Shown here in pieces: positions 17,940 to 26,956 of a DNA stretch of 54,418 nt. Source of the DNA: Enorma sp964624825 (GTDB taxonomy: Bacteria; Actinomycetota; Coriobacteriia; Coriobacteriales; Coriobacteriaceae); contig CAZUYD010000013.1 in NCBI GenBank assembly GCA_964624825.1, positions 1 to 54,418 on the forward strand, in the 5' to 3' direction. The notes beneath the pieces were generated by a model that ran no database searches, was not told where the DNA came from, and saw only the letters and a list, made by a program, of their open reading frames with translations. Numbering within the stretch: position 1 is the first letter of the stretch; every line of letters starts with the position of its first letter. A program made the position numbers and the translations under genes.

Positions 17940-19055
17940 ATGCCAAGGGAATATCACATCCTTACGATAAACCCGGGGTCGACAAGCACGAAGGTGAGCG
18001 CGTACGTCAACGATAAGGAAATCTGGAAGACGAACATCGCGCATGCACCCGAAGAGCTCGATCGGTTCAACAGCATATTCGAGCAAGGTCCGTATCGCCG
18101 CGATGCGATTTTTCTCGCGATGCGCGAAGCGAACCTCTCGCCTGGCAACCTCGATGCAGTCGTGGCGGTCGGGGGCGTTGGCCTGGCAGGCGTGCCCTAT
18201 GGCACCTACGCCATCAACGAACCGATGCTCAACGACGCCATCGAAGGCAAATATGCCGTGCACCCTAACAATGTCGGTATCGTCATCGCTGATGAGATCG
18301 CGCGCGCAGCCGGCGCGCAGGGCATGGCGGCAGGAATGGCATCCGCAGAGGAGTATCAGGAAGTTGCCCATGTCGGGGGCTTCAAGGAGACTCCGCGCAT
18401 CTGCTGCGTCCACATGCTCAACACGAAAGAAGTTGCCCTGCGCTATGCCGCGAGCATCGGCAGGAAGTACAAGGACTTGAATCTCGTATTGGCTCATATC
18501 GGCGGCGGCATCACCATAGCCGCTCACCGCCACGGCATGGTGATCGACGGAACAAATGGTGTCGACCAGGAAGGCCCCATGAGCCCCAACCGCCCGGGCA
18601 GCGTTCGCCTTTCCTCGTTCCTTAAGCTCATTGCCGACACGGACCCTGCAGGCCAAGAGAAGCTCGTCCTCTCACAAGGCGGCTTCATGAGCCATCTGGG
18701 CACATCCGATGTGCTTGAAGTCAAAAAGATGATCGAGGCCGGCGACGAGTACGCAAAGCTCGTGTACGACGCCCTGTTCTACCAGTGCGCGGGATGGATC
18801 GGCCATATGGCCACGACGCTCGAAGGAAAGGTCGACGCCATTATCCTCACCGGCGCCCTCATGAACGACGATTACGGAGTAGCGTACATCACCAAGATGG
18901 TCGATTGGATCGCACCGGTCATCGTATATCCTGGCGAGCTCGAAGGCGAGGCGCTCGCGGCGGCAGCGCTTCGCGTTCTGAGCGGTGAAGAAGCGCTGCT
19001 CGAATACACGGGCGTGCCCGTATGGAGCGGTTTTGGCAACGTGAAGCGCGCGTAA
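17940..19055 (+). CDS. buk: Butyrate kinase
   Basis: This cytoplasmic acetokinase-family enzyme makes ATP from butyryl phosphate, or branched-chain acyl phosphates in some species. The 371-residue product is close to the family length. It opens with ILTINPGSTSTKVS (phosphate-binding) and has AHIGGGITIAAH, the NGVDQEGPMSPNRPG run and the late ILTGALMNDD motif. The start at 17940 has GGGAG upstream. The in-frame upstream stretch contains the tandem repeat and is not coding. No phosphotransbutyrylase is adjacent; a phosphotransacetylase gene lies far away at 50163. The order downstream of a phenolic-acid decarboxylase homologue is unusual. Confidence 0.92.
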   Translation: MPREYHILTINPGSTSTKVSAYVNDKEIWKTNIAHAPEELDRFNSIFEQGPYRRDAIFLAMREANLSPGNLDAVVAVGGVGLAGVPYGTYAINEPMLNDAIEGKYAVHPNNVGIVIADEIARAAGAQGMAAGMASAEEYQEVAHVGGFKETPRICCVHMLNTKEVALRYAASIGRKYKDLNLVLAHIGGGITIAAHRHGMVIDGTNGVDQEGPMSPNRPGSVRLSSFLKLIADTDPAGQEKLVLSQGGFMSHLGTSDVLEVKKMIEAGDEYAKLVYDALFYQCAGWIGHMATTLEGKVDAIILTGALMNDDYGVAYITKMVDWIAPVIVYPGELEGEALAAAALRVLSGEEALLEYTGVPVWSGFGNVKRA

Positions 19056-19191
19056 CGCCTCGGAGAAGGAATGCGGCACACCGCGTTAAGCCCAGCAAAC
19101 GAGCTGCCGTGAGGGCGATTCATGTGCTTGCTTTTCGAAAAACATGCGGAAGCTCTACCCTGAGTGAGCCTTCCATTCATTGAAAAAAGGA

Positions 19192-19863
19192 CTAGAGCCT
19201 ATCGATAGGCACGGAATCTGCCTGTGCACCTGGGGAGAGCCCGTGATCGATGGCATACTTAACGAGCTCTGCGGTGCCGCGCGTGCCGAGCTTCGCCGTG
19301 AGATTCGACCGATGCCACTCAACCGTCTTTATGCTCAATCCTAGGGAGCGGGCGATCTCCTTGTTCATTTTGCCGGCGACAATCTCTTTCAAGACTTCGG
19401 TTTCGCGCCGGGTAAGCGTCTCTTCGGGTTTTACGAATTGGCGGCGCTGGTGCTGGACGATCGTGCGCGCCATGGCGGGATGGATATAGAACTCCCCGGC
19501 CATGACCGTTCTCAGCGCATTGACAAACTCCGTACCGGCCGCTCTCTTGCCGATGCATCCCGCCACGTCGACCTGCAGCATGGCCTCGATGAACTGGCGC
19601 TCCTCGTGTTGCGTCATGAACAGGATGCGCGCATCGGGATGGACTTCCAGCAGTTTCCGAGATGCTTCTATGCCGCCCATCTCAGGCATCGTCACGTCCA
19701 TCACCAGGATATCCGGAGCCAGGCGCTCATACGCCTCCAGCGCCTCGCGTCCGTTTGATGCCTCTCCTAGGACCTCAATACCCTCTTCATACGCCAGCAT
19801 GGCAATGAGACCGGATCTAAGGAGTGCATGGTCGTCTACGATAACGATAGAGATGTTATCCAT
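19192..19863 (-). CDS. NarL/LuxR-family response regulator
   Basis: This 223-residue regulator has a receiver domain with the phospho-acceptor D56 in DILVMDVTMPEMGG and the acidic pair at 10-11 (VIVDDH). It has a C-terminal LuxR-type helix-turn-helix (about 150-210) containing LTRRETEVLKEIVAGKMNKE and SIKTVEWHRSNL. It overlaps the sensor kinase gene by eight bases, so both are translated together. Its targets are not visible. The convergent butyrate kinase gene is 136 bases away. Confidence 0.93.
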   Translation of the reverse strand: MDNISIVIVDDHALLRSGLIAMLAYEEGIEVLGEASNGREALEAYERLAPDILVMDVTMPEMGGIEASRKLLEVHPDARILFMTQHEERQFIEAMLQVDVAGCIGKRAAGTEFVNALRTVMAGEFYIHPAMARTIVQHQRRQFVKPEETLTRRETEVLKEIVAGKMNKEIARSLGLSIKTVEWHRSNLTAKLGTRGTAELVKYAIDHGLSPGAQADSVPIDRL

Positions 19864-21538
19864 ACGCCTCCTCCAGAAGGTTATTCGGAATGCTGAATCG
19901 AACAGTTGTGCCGCCTCCCGGATAGGCTCCGATCCAGAAGATGCCTCCCAGAGAGTCGGCGCAATCTCGCATCGTCTTCATGCCGTAGCTCTTAGACGCT
20001 CCATTCAGCCGCACAGCGTCCTTGTCGAATCCTATACCGTTGTCGGAAATCTCAATCGAGAACCATGAGCCGTCATCATCGAGTGATACGACAACATCGG
20101 ATGCCCTGGCATGGCGCGCACAATTGCTCAAAGCCTCGGTAACGCCTTTGAGAAGCATCGACTCTTGAAAATCGTCAAACCGTCGATCGAGAGCGTTTCC
20201 GGTCAAGGAAAAGGAGATGCCCGCCTTCGAAAACCGGCGGCTGGCCTCTGCCTCTATCGCGGTCCTCAAGTCAAGATATGTCAATTCGCTTGAACGCAGC
20301 TCGGACGAAAGGCGATTCACCTCGGTAAGGATTCCGTCGGCGATACACAGGCAGTCCTCGATGATCTGCGACGCATCTTGATACTGCTGCTTTTCCAGAA
20401 CCCGCTCAGCCGTAGCCAGGCGAACCGTAAGCGCCACAAGATCCTGGCTTGTCTCATCATGGAGATCGATGGATATCCCTCGGCGTTCGTTTTCGATGGA
20501 GGAAAGAATGCGCTGTAGCGTATGGCTTCTCGATGCCTCATGGCTACGCATCAGATAGGTCGCTGCAAAGCGAACCGCCGCGATAAGCCCTCCATTGCAC
20601 AGCTCATTGCTCAACGTGTCGTACGGAAGATCGAAGATGCTGATCAGGCCTAGGAATTCGTCTCCGCCGGTAAGCGGGATGATGAGACATCTGGCGCCTT
20701 CGTTAGAGGCAAGCGTTGAGCTGGAGGATGCGGATACGTCCTCATTTACACCATCGGACGCCCCATCTGTAGCCAACACATCGAATCGACTTTGCAGCAG
20801 CGCATTTGAAACCACAATCGGAGAATTTGTGCCCTTCGCCATATTAAGGAGGATGGGATACGTAAGAGAACATAGGCGGTCTTTGAGCGAGGCGGCATTC
20901 TGGCTCGATGATGCGATGACGTGTCCCGACCGATCTTCGAAAACTATATCTCCTTCATGTGCAAAACGGCTGGCGATAGCCTCTATCAAGCACCCATAGG
21001 ATTCTTTCTTGAGAGCTACCTGCAGAATGCTCAAATCGGCCGACTCTTGAAAACCGGGGGCCTGTGGCTCGTCATGCAGGTCTATAACTTTGACTTGGTC
21101 TTCAACCGAACGCGTGAATTGCCTCACAAGCGATGTGAGCGTAGCAACCGCCTGCTCCGCAATGAAGCCGGCGTTGGCCGGGAACGGAAGCTCGGAAGCG
21201 AAGATGAGGACATAGTCTCCGGGCGTACGAACGCTCAAAGGAAAGACGAACAGCTCGGTTAAGTCAAAGTCGGCATTTCCTGTTCTGATAAGCTCGCTGC
21301 GAAACATGTCGGCCTGCATGAGGAGGCTGACCAGACCACTGGTGCGCAGGCTGACGCTGATATCTGAAGCCGACGAAAGGTATGGCGGTTGAATGTCATG
21401 CAGAGCGGATGTCCAGAGAACGGGGGTGAATCCAGCGGCGATATCTTGTTTGTATAGAATGTAGGCGTCGCATTGCATTCGTTCGCAAAAGCCCTGCAGT
21501 TCATGCTGCATGCGCTCTTTGGCATCCATACTATACAT
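19856..21538 (-). CDS. Cytoplasmic sensor histidine kinase (HisKA_3/NarX type)
   Basis: This 560-residue kinase has no membrane segment. An N-terminal region of about 330 residues looks like two GAF-type sensor modules. The dimerisation and H-box region reads ISIDLHDETSQDLVALTVRL. The ATPase domain has EALSNCARHARA (N-box) and ISDNGIGFD (G1). The start at 21538 follows GAGGG; an earlier in-frame ATG (21604) lacks a site. With no transmembrane helices it should sense a soluble or redox signal. It pairs with the overlapping response regulator. Confidence 0.88.
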   Translation of the reverse strand: MYSMDAKERMQHELQGFCERMQCDAYILYKQDIAAGFTPVLWTSALHDIQPPYLSSASDISVSLRTSGLVSLLMQADMFRSELIRTGNADFDLTELFVFPLSVRTPGDYVLIFASELPFPANAGFIAEQAVATLTSLVRQFTRSVEDQVKVIDLHDEPQAPGFQESADLSILQVALKKESYGCLIEAIASRFAHEGDIVFEDRSGHVIASSSQNAASLKDRLCSLTYPILLNMAKGTNSPIVVSNALLQSRFDVLATDGASDGVNEDVSASSSSTLASNEGARCLIIPLTGGDEFLGLISIFDLPYDTLSNELCNGGLIAAVRFAATYLMRSHEASRSHTLQRILSSIENERRGISIDLHDETSQDLVALTVRLATAERVLEKQQYQDASQIIEDCLCIADGILTEVNRLSSELRSSELTYLDLRTAIEAEASRRFSKAGISFSLTGNALDRRFDDFQESMLLKGVTEALSNCARHARASDVVVSLDDDGSWFSIEISDNGIGFDKDAVRLNGASKSYGMKTMRDCADSLGGIFWIGAYPGGGTTVRFSIPNNLLEEAYG

Positions 21539-21604
21539 AAGCCCTCTTGTATTCGAATGCGAACCAGCTAATCCGTTGGTTCGTATTATACGGGACAGGG
21601 ACAT

Positions 21605-22070
21605 ACGGGCATCGAGCGCTCGTCTAAAACGCCTAAATGGAGCGCTTTACCACAGGGAAAGCTCTCAATCGTCGTCTACCCACAAGAAAAGCTCTTCTAT
21701 CACAAGCCAGCCGGATTCGGATGAATCACCGCAGATGACAAAGGGCTGCACGACCCCGATGCGCACGGTAATGAACATAGCTGGCACGTGAGCCAATGTG
21801 GCATTCGGTTCATCCCGTGGGTGTCAATATGAGCATCAAGGGGCTTTCTGTACGAAGTGGACAAGCTGCCCATCATTTGATCCTTACGTGTCGACCGAAC
21901 TTTGAAGCCATTTGCATCGTGTGATCTCGGATGAACATGGACATGGCTCGGCGGAACCATGACCACCATTCCAAGTGCATCAAATCCTTTAAATTTGCCT
22001 ACTCCGGCACGCCTCCCACGTATCGGGCTCCTAGATCCTGAAACTAGCGCCATCGACAAGGCATCCGTCC
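21605..22070. other. Intergenic space without a recognisable gene
   Basis: No reading frame in this 466-base stretch has convincing codon bias or a family motif. Short peptides can be read on both strands but break quickly. It marks the left border of an accessory patch and may hold remnants. The promoter of the sensor kinase operon should lie near 21540-21620. Confidence 0.4.
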
Positions 22071-23117
22071 TTATTCTCTTCGCCGGTACGCCGTCGACCT
22101 TGCGGCGCCGACCTTCTCGACAATGCCCTCCGTCTGGAGCTTCGCAAGGATCCTCTCCAAGGTGCGCTGGCTCATGCTGGGGTTGGCGTCCATGATCTCG
22201 CGCTTCGTCGCCGACCCGACCAGCCTGTCGAAGAACGCCCTGATGGCCTCCTCGTTCCCGGTCGGCAAAGCCACGATCGAGAACCTGCTGTCGAGCTCCC
22301 TGTAGCAGGCGGCCACTATGCCCAGCATGTATGTGACGAAGGGGACGTAGTCGCCCTCGCCTTCCCGCCAGCCCGACGAGCTTGCCGCCAGCGCCTCGTA
22401 ATATGTCTCCTTGGTTCTCTCGATCTCCCGCTCGATTGAAATGTATTTCCCCACATCGTATCCGCTTCGATACATGAGCAGCAGCGTGAGCAGTCTGCTC
22501 ATGCGGCCGTTTCCGTCGTTGAAGGGATGGATGCTCACGAAGTCGAAGGTGAAAACGAGCGACACGAGCAAGGGGTCGTGCGCTCCGGCACCTATCTGCT
22601 TTGCGTACTCGGAGCAGATCCTTTCGACGGCGGCGGGAGTCCCCGCGGCAGAAGTAGGGACGAATCGTGCAACCAGCTCGCCTTCGGCGGTGCGCTCGGC
22701 GATCACGTTGTCCGAATCCTTCCACCTGCCAGCATGGGAATCGTCCGAGAAGCGATATAGGTCGCGGTGGAGCTGAAGAATCACGTTCGGTGTGATGGGG
22801 ATGTCGTCATGGCTCTCGTGAATCTCATCCAGAACATACCGATAGCCGGCAATCTCTCTTTCGTCACGGTTTCTCGGCTCCGCCTTGTCGAGCATGAGCT
22901 CGCGCAGCCGCTTGTCGGAAGTAGAGATGTTCTCGATTCGATTCGAGGCTCCCGTACTTTGGATCTTAGCCACTTCGACCAATGCAGAAAATGTTTCAGG
23001 GCTGATCTCGGAAAACGACGCCGTCCTCCCCTTGAGCTCACGGATGTCCCCAAGAGCCGAAACCACCCCCGGAACCATCAGCCTATCGAGTATCTTCCTA
23101 TATTCGAACTGCGCCAT
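22071..23117 (-). CDS. Fic-family AMP-transferase with C-terminal winged helix
   Basis: Fic enzymes transfer AMP (or related groups) to protein hydroxyls. The catalytic motif is intact as HPFNDGNGRMSR (about residues 196-207). An inhibitory-helix motif SNRIEN fits the S/TxxxE(G/N) consensus near residue 58, so activity should be autoinhibited (class II arrangement). The C-terminal 70 residues read as a winged-helix domain (MSQRTLERILAKLQTEGIVE). The 348-residue length is normal for the Fic plus winged-helix architecture. The ATG at 23117 is preferred because codons before it lose GC bias; 23150 is an alternative. Two direct repeats upstream may be its own operator. No antitoxin gene is adjacent. 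Confidence 0.85.
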   Translation of the reverse strand: MAQFEYRKILDRLMVPGVVSALGDIRELKGRTASFSEISPETFSALVEVAKIQSTGASNRIENISTSDKRLRELMLDKAEPRNRDEREIAGYRYVLDEIHESHDDIPITPNVILQLHRDLYRFSDDSHAGRWKDSDNVIAERTAEGELVARFVPTSAAGTPAAVERICSEYAKQIGAGAHDPLLVSLVFTFDFVSIHPFNDGNGRMSRLLTLLLMYRSGYDVGKYISIEREIERTKETYYEALAASSSGWREGEGDYVPFVTYMLGIVAACYRELDSRFSIVALPTGNEEAIRAFFDRLVGSATKREIMDANPSMSQRTLERILAKLQTEGIVEKVGAARSTAYRRRE

Positions 23118-23161
23118 GGCGTCCCGCCATTCCAATTTTATCTTCGTCATAACTGCTATAT

Positions 23162-23193
23162 TTGACGAAGATATTTTAGCATTGTCGAAGATA
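23162..23193. promoter_or_regulatory. Direct repeats upstream of the Fic gene
   Basis: TTGACGAAGATA (23162-23173) and TTGTCGAAGATA (23182-23193) are 20 bases apart, on one face of the helix, and differ at one position. They cover a minus-strand -10-like TAAAAT (23173-23178). This is a candidate operator for the Fic gene, possibly bound by the protein's own winged helix. Confidence 0.45.
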
Positions 23194-23242
23194 CACCCGG
23201 GCGACTCGCCTCTCGTGTTTAAGGCATCAGCTGCATGGTTGG

Positions 23243-23434
23243 CTATAGGAAATGAATTTGGTCCTTCCCGTTCCAAGGGTCGTACTCGTCGATGCGCTTC
23301 TGCAGGTAGACACAGAGCGCACGGGAGTCCACCTGCGCGAAGAAGACCGCCCTTCCGTCATCGCTGACAACGCAAGCGCCTCGGCGGATGCGGGGGATGA
23401 GTTTCGCGCACTTAGCACACAGCCTTTCAATCCC
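23243..23434 (-). pseudogene. Out-of-frame C-terminal tail of the neighbouring coiled-coil gene
   Basis: A 63-codon open frame with strong third-position GC bias starts at a run of four Gs at the end of the 385-residue gene and has no start codon of its own. It opens right after an in-frame TAG. The peptide contains CAKC and VFFAQVDSRALCVYLQKRID. Removing one G from the run would join it to the upstream gene and give a protein of about 446 residues. It is therefore best read as that gene's detached tail. A sequencing error or a programmed frameshift would give the same picture. Confidence 0.6.
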
Positions 23435-24584
23435 CTACGCTGTCTCCAATCAACCAGCAATTCGAGCCATCGGTCAGAATCGTTCGAGATGACTTCGCAG
23501 CGGCTGCGATTCTGGTAATCCCGTCTTGGCAGGCGATTGCATCGCCTTCGATCTTCGACTTCGCGCTGCGCAGGTCTGACTGCATGGCAATTTTCGTCTC
23601 AAGCAGCTGCTCTTTCGCAGCAGCCCTGGGCGTCTGGGAGGAAATCCTTCTGAAGACGTTTTCGTCCGACCCTTGAGGAATTGAGATCGGGGTGCCTTTA
23701 AGGGAGCCTATCTTGATCTCCAAGACCCCCGCCAGAGATTGCCTCGCCTTCATGAACGCCTGAGACTTGTCGAAAATGACTTGACGCTCAGAGAGAGCGC
23801 TCTTCTCGTCCATCGTGCCGTCGTAGTACATTCTCGTCATTGCGAGCGCAGAAAGCGCCTGCAGGCATAGAATGAACTGCTCCTCGTAGGCGTGGAGTTC
23901 TTTGATCAAAGGTACAAGGTCTTTTTCTTTCGGTTTTGCGGCCCTTGCCTTTTCTTCGATTAGGGGGAGCCTGCCGGCGAACCAGTCGATAACATGGCCA
24001 ACATCGTTATACCTACTCTCCATCTCGTTCCTCATCGCCTGGAGAGCCATCGGCGGTTTCTGCTGGTACTCGTCGTAATTCTCCATGTAGCGCCTAGCGA
24101 TGTCTCTGGCATTCGTGACCACTGCCTTCTTGTCGTCTAGCATCATGGCGACGACCGCATCGAGCTTTTTGTCGATCTTTTCGAGGTTGTCGCTGATTTC
24201 GGTCATGTAGGCTTGGCCGACGACCATGGCGGCTGCTGCGAGGCCGACGTTCGCGAGCCGCGCGGGATTCAATGCATTGGGCCTCAGGCTTACATCGCCG
24301 TTAAGATGATTTTTCGAGTCGCGGACCACGGCCCTCACTGATCCGTCGCCCTTCTTGGAAAGGACGAGATCGTCTAGGCTGTAGCCGCTGGGAACCTCCA
24401 CCTTGAACAGCTTGGAGCTTTCGGCTGCCTCAAGGATCTCTGACGCCAATCCAAGAAGGGAGTCCGCTCTTTCGATTGGGCCGATGCGACCGTCGCCGCC
24501 GATTTTCGAGATGGCAGAGAGGCTCTTAACGTCATTGGCCCCCATCGGCTCGATGCTGACAGACACGAACTCGTTTTCGCTCAT
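23427..24584 (-). CDS. Hypothetical coiled-coil protein, probably truncated by frameshift
   Basis: This is a 385-residue protein of no recognised family. After a mixed N-terminal domain (about 1-105) there is a short hydrophobic stretch near 108-125 (AAAAMVVGQAYM). A long helical, charged region follows that is likely to form coiled coil or a helical bundle. The product ends abruptly with GDSVGD, while the coding pattern continues one frame over (23243-23434). It is the second gene of a cassette, nine bases after the GIY-YIG-like gene, with GGAGG before its ATG. The hydrophobic segment suggests membrane association, but no signal peptide is seen. Confidence 0.6.
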   Translation of the reverse strand: MSENEFVSVSIEPMGANDVKSLSAISKIGGDGRIGPIERADSLLGLASEILEAAESSKLFKVEVPSGYSLDDLVLSKKGDGSVRAVVRDSKNHLNGDVSLRPNALNPARLANVGLAAAAMVVGQAYMTEISDNLEKIDKKLDAVVAMMLDDKKAVVTNARDIARRYMENYDEYQQKPPMALQAMRNEMESRYNDVGHVIDWFAGRLPLIEEKARAAKPKEKDLVPLIKELHAYEEQFILCLQALSALAMTRMYYDGTMDEKSALSERQVIFDKSQAFMKARQSLAGVLEIKIGSLKGTPISIPQGSDENVFRRISSQTPRAAAKEQLLETKIAMQSDLRSAKSKIEGDAIACQDGITRIAAAAKSSRTILTDGSNCWLIGDSVGD

Positions 24585-24593
24585 CTCGGCCTC

Positions 24594-25232
24594 CTACTCC
24601 CCGTCGCCCGAGGACTCCAAATCGCGCTCGTTGTACGAGTCGAAGGCCTGGAGACTTTCAGCAAGTTCTGCGCAACGGCTCAGCATTTCGTCCTCCTCGC
24701 ACGGGTAAAGGAGGACTCGCATCGGCTCCTTGAATTTGAAGTCGGCATAGACGTCGACGTTTCCAAGGCCCCTGAAATGCGAATATACGCTAAGGCCGAC
24801 GGACTTGCTGCAGCCGACATAAACGTCCTTGTATGCGGACAGATCCTTTTCCCGCGCCGACTTGAGGGTGATGATTGCATAGCATCCGCAAATGGCCAGG
24901 TACCCATTGTCCAGATCGCGAGCATCCGAAACATTCGCCTCGAAGTTTTCGAAGAACTCGTCGGCAGGTATTGGCGGAAGCGAGTTGGCGACAGCTTTCT
25001 TCCTGCCCTCATCGAGCGTCCTTTTTTGCTCTCTCCCATCCTCGCGCTGCTGGATTTTCACCGTGATCGATTTTCTCGCGCCGTCGACGGCGTTTCCGGC
25101 TTGATGCGCCATTTTTCCAGCTTGGTCGGCGACTTTGGGACCGTGCTTCCTGACGATGGGCTCGATAAGCGGCACCACCTCTTTGACGGTATCGACAGCC
25201 TTCTTTACGTCTTGAAGTTTGATCTTCGCCAT
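24594..25232 (-). CDS. GIY-YIG-like domain protein
   Basis: This is a 212-residue protein. The first 85 residues are basic and helical. The C-terminal half reads like a GIY-YIG nuclease fold: GCYAI (116-120), VYVG (137-140), H152 in YSHF, then a helix with E189/E192 and N201 in AESLQAFDSYN. The family arginine that normally follows the YIG strand is not seen (the segment is CSKSVGLSVYSHF), so catalysis is uncertain. It is the first gene of a two-gene cassette with the coiled-coil protein. AGGGGGG precedes the ATG. Assignment rests on motif reading only. Confidence 0.5.
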   Translation of the reverse strand: MAKIKLQDVKKAVDTVKEVVPLIEPIVRKHGPKVADQAGKMAHQAGNAVDGARKSITVKIQQREDGREQKRTLDEGRKKAVANSLPPIPADEFFENFEANVSDARDLDNGYLAICGCYAIITLKSAREKDLSAYKDVYVGCSKSVGLSVYSHFRGLGNVDVYADFKFKEPMRVLLYPCEEDEMLSRCAELAESLQAFDSYNERDLESSGDGE

Positions 25233-25286
25233 GTATCCCCCCTAGACCATGGGCCCGTATGCGGCCCGATTGAAGCACACGTAAAC

Positions 25287-25292
25287 TTTATA
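25287..25292 (-). promoter_or_regulatory. -10-like box before the GIY-YIG cassette
   Basis: TATAAA on the minus strand lies about 55 bases before the start at 25232, in an AT-rich patch. A matching -35 box is weak. Confidence 0.3.
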
Positions 25293-25309
25293 CGCTATAA
25301 GCTCTTGAA

Positions 25310-25965
25310 GTATCGTTCAATCTTTCTTGCCATGAGCCACCGCCTCTGCACAAGGAGCTCCTCGCGATCTCCCGCCTCCATCGCGAGGACCCCTCGGGGA
25401 TGAGGCAATCGATGAAGCCCCTGCTTGAGAAGGCAGGAACGGCTGCGGAGGCCGCCTCGCACGCCATCTGGAACAGAGGTGCCGCACCGCCCGCTGTGCT
25501 CATGACGTCCGATGCCGCTATCACGTATTCGAAGAGCTCCTGATTAGCTCCGTACACGCTCCGATGCGCAGGCCGGCGCGCGCGAAGCTCTTTGAGAAGC
25601 CGAACACGCTCAGCACCGCTTGCATCGCTCGTCGCTCAGATTGTACATGCTGGTAAACCGCGCGTCCGAGCAGACGATATCCGACTAGATCCCGTCGTTC
25701 ATGATGTACCGGTCATGTCGCTCGCATGTCACCACGAGCCGCTCGAGCCACGCCCTGCCGCACACCGCCCCGTGGGGATTGCACGAGTTGCACGGTGTTG
25801 CCGCTGTGGGGTTTGCTGGCCTTGCGCACACCGCCCCGTAGGGACTGCGCGGGTTGCACAGACCGATCATCTTGGTGCGCGGCGTCAGATAGCCCTCAAA
25901 ATCGCTGATATCGATCTCCCCGTCCGGTGAAAGCCGCGCGGGCGCGCAAGGCGTTAAGCGCAATC
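25310..25965 (-). pseudogene. Broken PLP aminotransferase
   Basis: Minus-strand frames together spell the core of a fold-type I aminotransferase. The first piece has GEIDISDFEGYLTPRTKMI and the NP-type loop. An in-frame TAG follows after YIMNDGI (where functional relatives have DE-W). Then come SDIVCSDARFTSMYNLSDER, a further stop, a frameshift to VLSVFGFSKSFARAGLRIGA (PLP-lysine region), and another shift to ELFEYVIAASDVMSTAGGAA. The NP loop is duplicated: two similar 38-base stretches at 25758-25795 and 25823-25860. The N-terminus is missing. At least two frameshifts and two stops make it non-functional. Confidence 0.75.
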
Positions 25966-26164
25966 GGGGCGCAGGGACTCCTCACACGGCAGCGCGCGAT
26001 TCGGGTGCCCCCGAGCATGCCACACTGAACAGGGCTGCGCCAGACGCGCGGGCGCACAGCTCAGGAGCGGCGGAGCGACGGGGGGACGGGGCGATTCATC
26101 CAAACGTCGGCGTTCAGCCGAGCGGCGCCCCATCGCCACGACCTTATCCAGCGCGCTCCCCTGC

Positions 26165-26938
26165 CTACAGCACCTTGAGCTGCGCCTCCTTGCGCGGCGG
26201 GATGCGCCGGTACTTCACGTCGTCCGTAGCATGGCCGATGACGAGGCACGAGACAACCTCATGCCCCTTGGGGAGGTCGAGGAGCGCGCGGAGCTTGCGA
26301 CTCAGCTTCGCGCATATCACGAAAAACCCGCTGTACAGAACCCCGAGCCCGAGGCTCTCGGCCGCAAGCTCCATGTAGGCGCTCGCGAGTCCGGCGTTGA
26401 TGGCGCTCGTGCTTGAAACGACGATCACCAGAGGCGCTCCCTTGAAGAAAAAGTCATCCGGAATGTCGATTCGCTTCAGGTAGCGCGAGACGGTCGAGCC
26501 GAGCTTCTTCCCAGTGCGGAACAGGTTGACGCAGATCCGCTCGGCTTCGTCTTGCTTGCTGCCAAGGATCCTGAAGGCCACGTTCTGAGCGTTCGCGCCC
26601 GTCGGCGCGTAGCGCCCCGCCTCGATGATGGCATGCACCATCCCGTCCTCAACAGGTCTTCCGTCGAAGCGGCGCACGGACCTCCTGCTCCTCATGGCGG
26701 AGATCAGCACGTCGGCATCGATCTCGGTCATGGGGACGGCAGGCTCGTCCGCGCACGCGTAGTGATCCAGGGTGATGGCGCCGACCGGACAGATGGCGTA
26801 GCAGTGCCCGCACCCGATGCAACCGGATTCCCCTGGATGCGCCGTACCGTCCGTGACGCGGACGCAAGAGCCCGGGCAGTCCCACTCGCACAGCCCGCAG
26901 CCGATGCAGGCGTCCTCATCGATCGTAACGGGAATCAT
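26165..26938 (-). CDS. Ferredoxin-nitroreductase fusion
   Basis: This 257-residue protein joins a two-[4Fe-4S] ferredoxin domain to an FMN-binding nitroreductase domain. The ferredoxin motifs are CIGCGLCEWDC and CIGCGHCYAIC (about residues 11-50). The nitroreductase part starts at RSRRSVRRFDGRPV and has GRYAPTGANAQNVAFRIL. Such proteins are common in strict anaerobes and take electrons from reduced ferredoxin or a similar donor. GGAGGGGG precedes the ATG. It is the last gene of the long operon, 18 bases after a glycosyltransferase gene, but its role there is unknown. Confidence 0.9.
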   Translation of the reverse strand: MIPVTIDEDACIGCGLCEWDCPGSCVRVTDGTAHPGESGCIGCGHCYAICPVGAITLDHYACADEPAVPMTEIDADVLISAMRSRRSVRRFDGRPVEDGMVHAIIEAGRYAPTGANAQNVAFRILGSKQDEAERICVNLFRTGKKLGSTVSRYLKRIDIPDDFFFKGAPLVIVVSSTSAINAGLASAYMELAAESLGLGVLYSGFFVICAKLSRKLRALLDLPKGHEVVSCLVIGHATDDVKYRRIPPRKEAQLKVL

Positions 26939-26956
26939 CGCGACCCCCTCCTGCTA

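Noticed and set aside
21700..22725. 341-codon minus-strand frame in the region before and across the Fic gene
   Set aside because: It overlaps the Fic gene in another frame and has low-complexity Arg/Gly content typical of a shadow.
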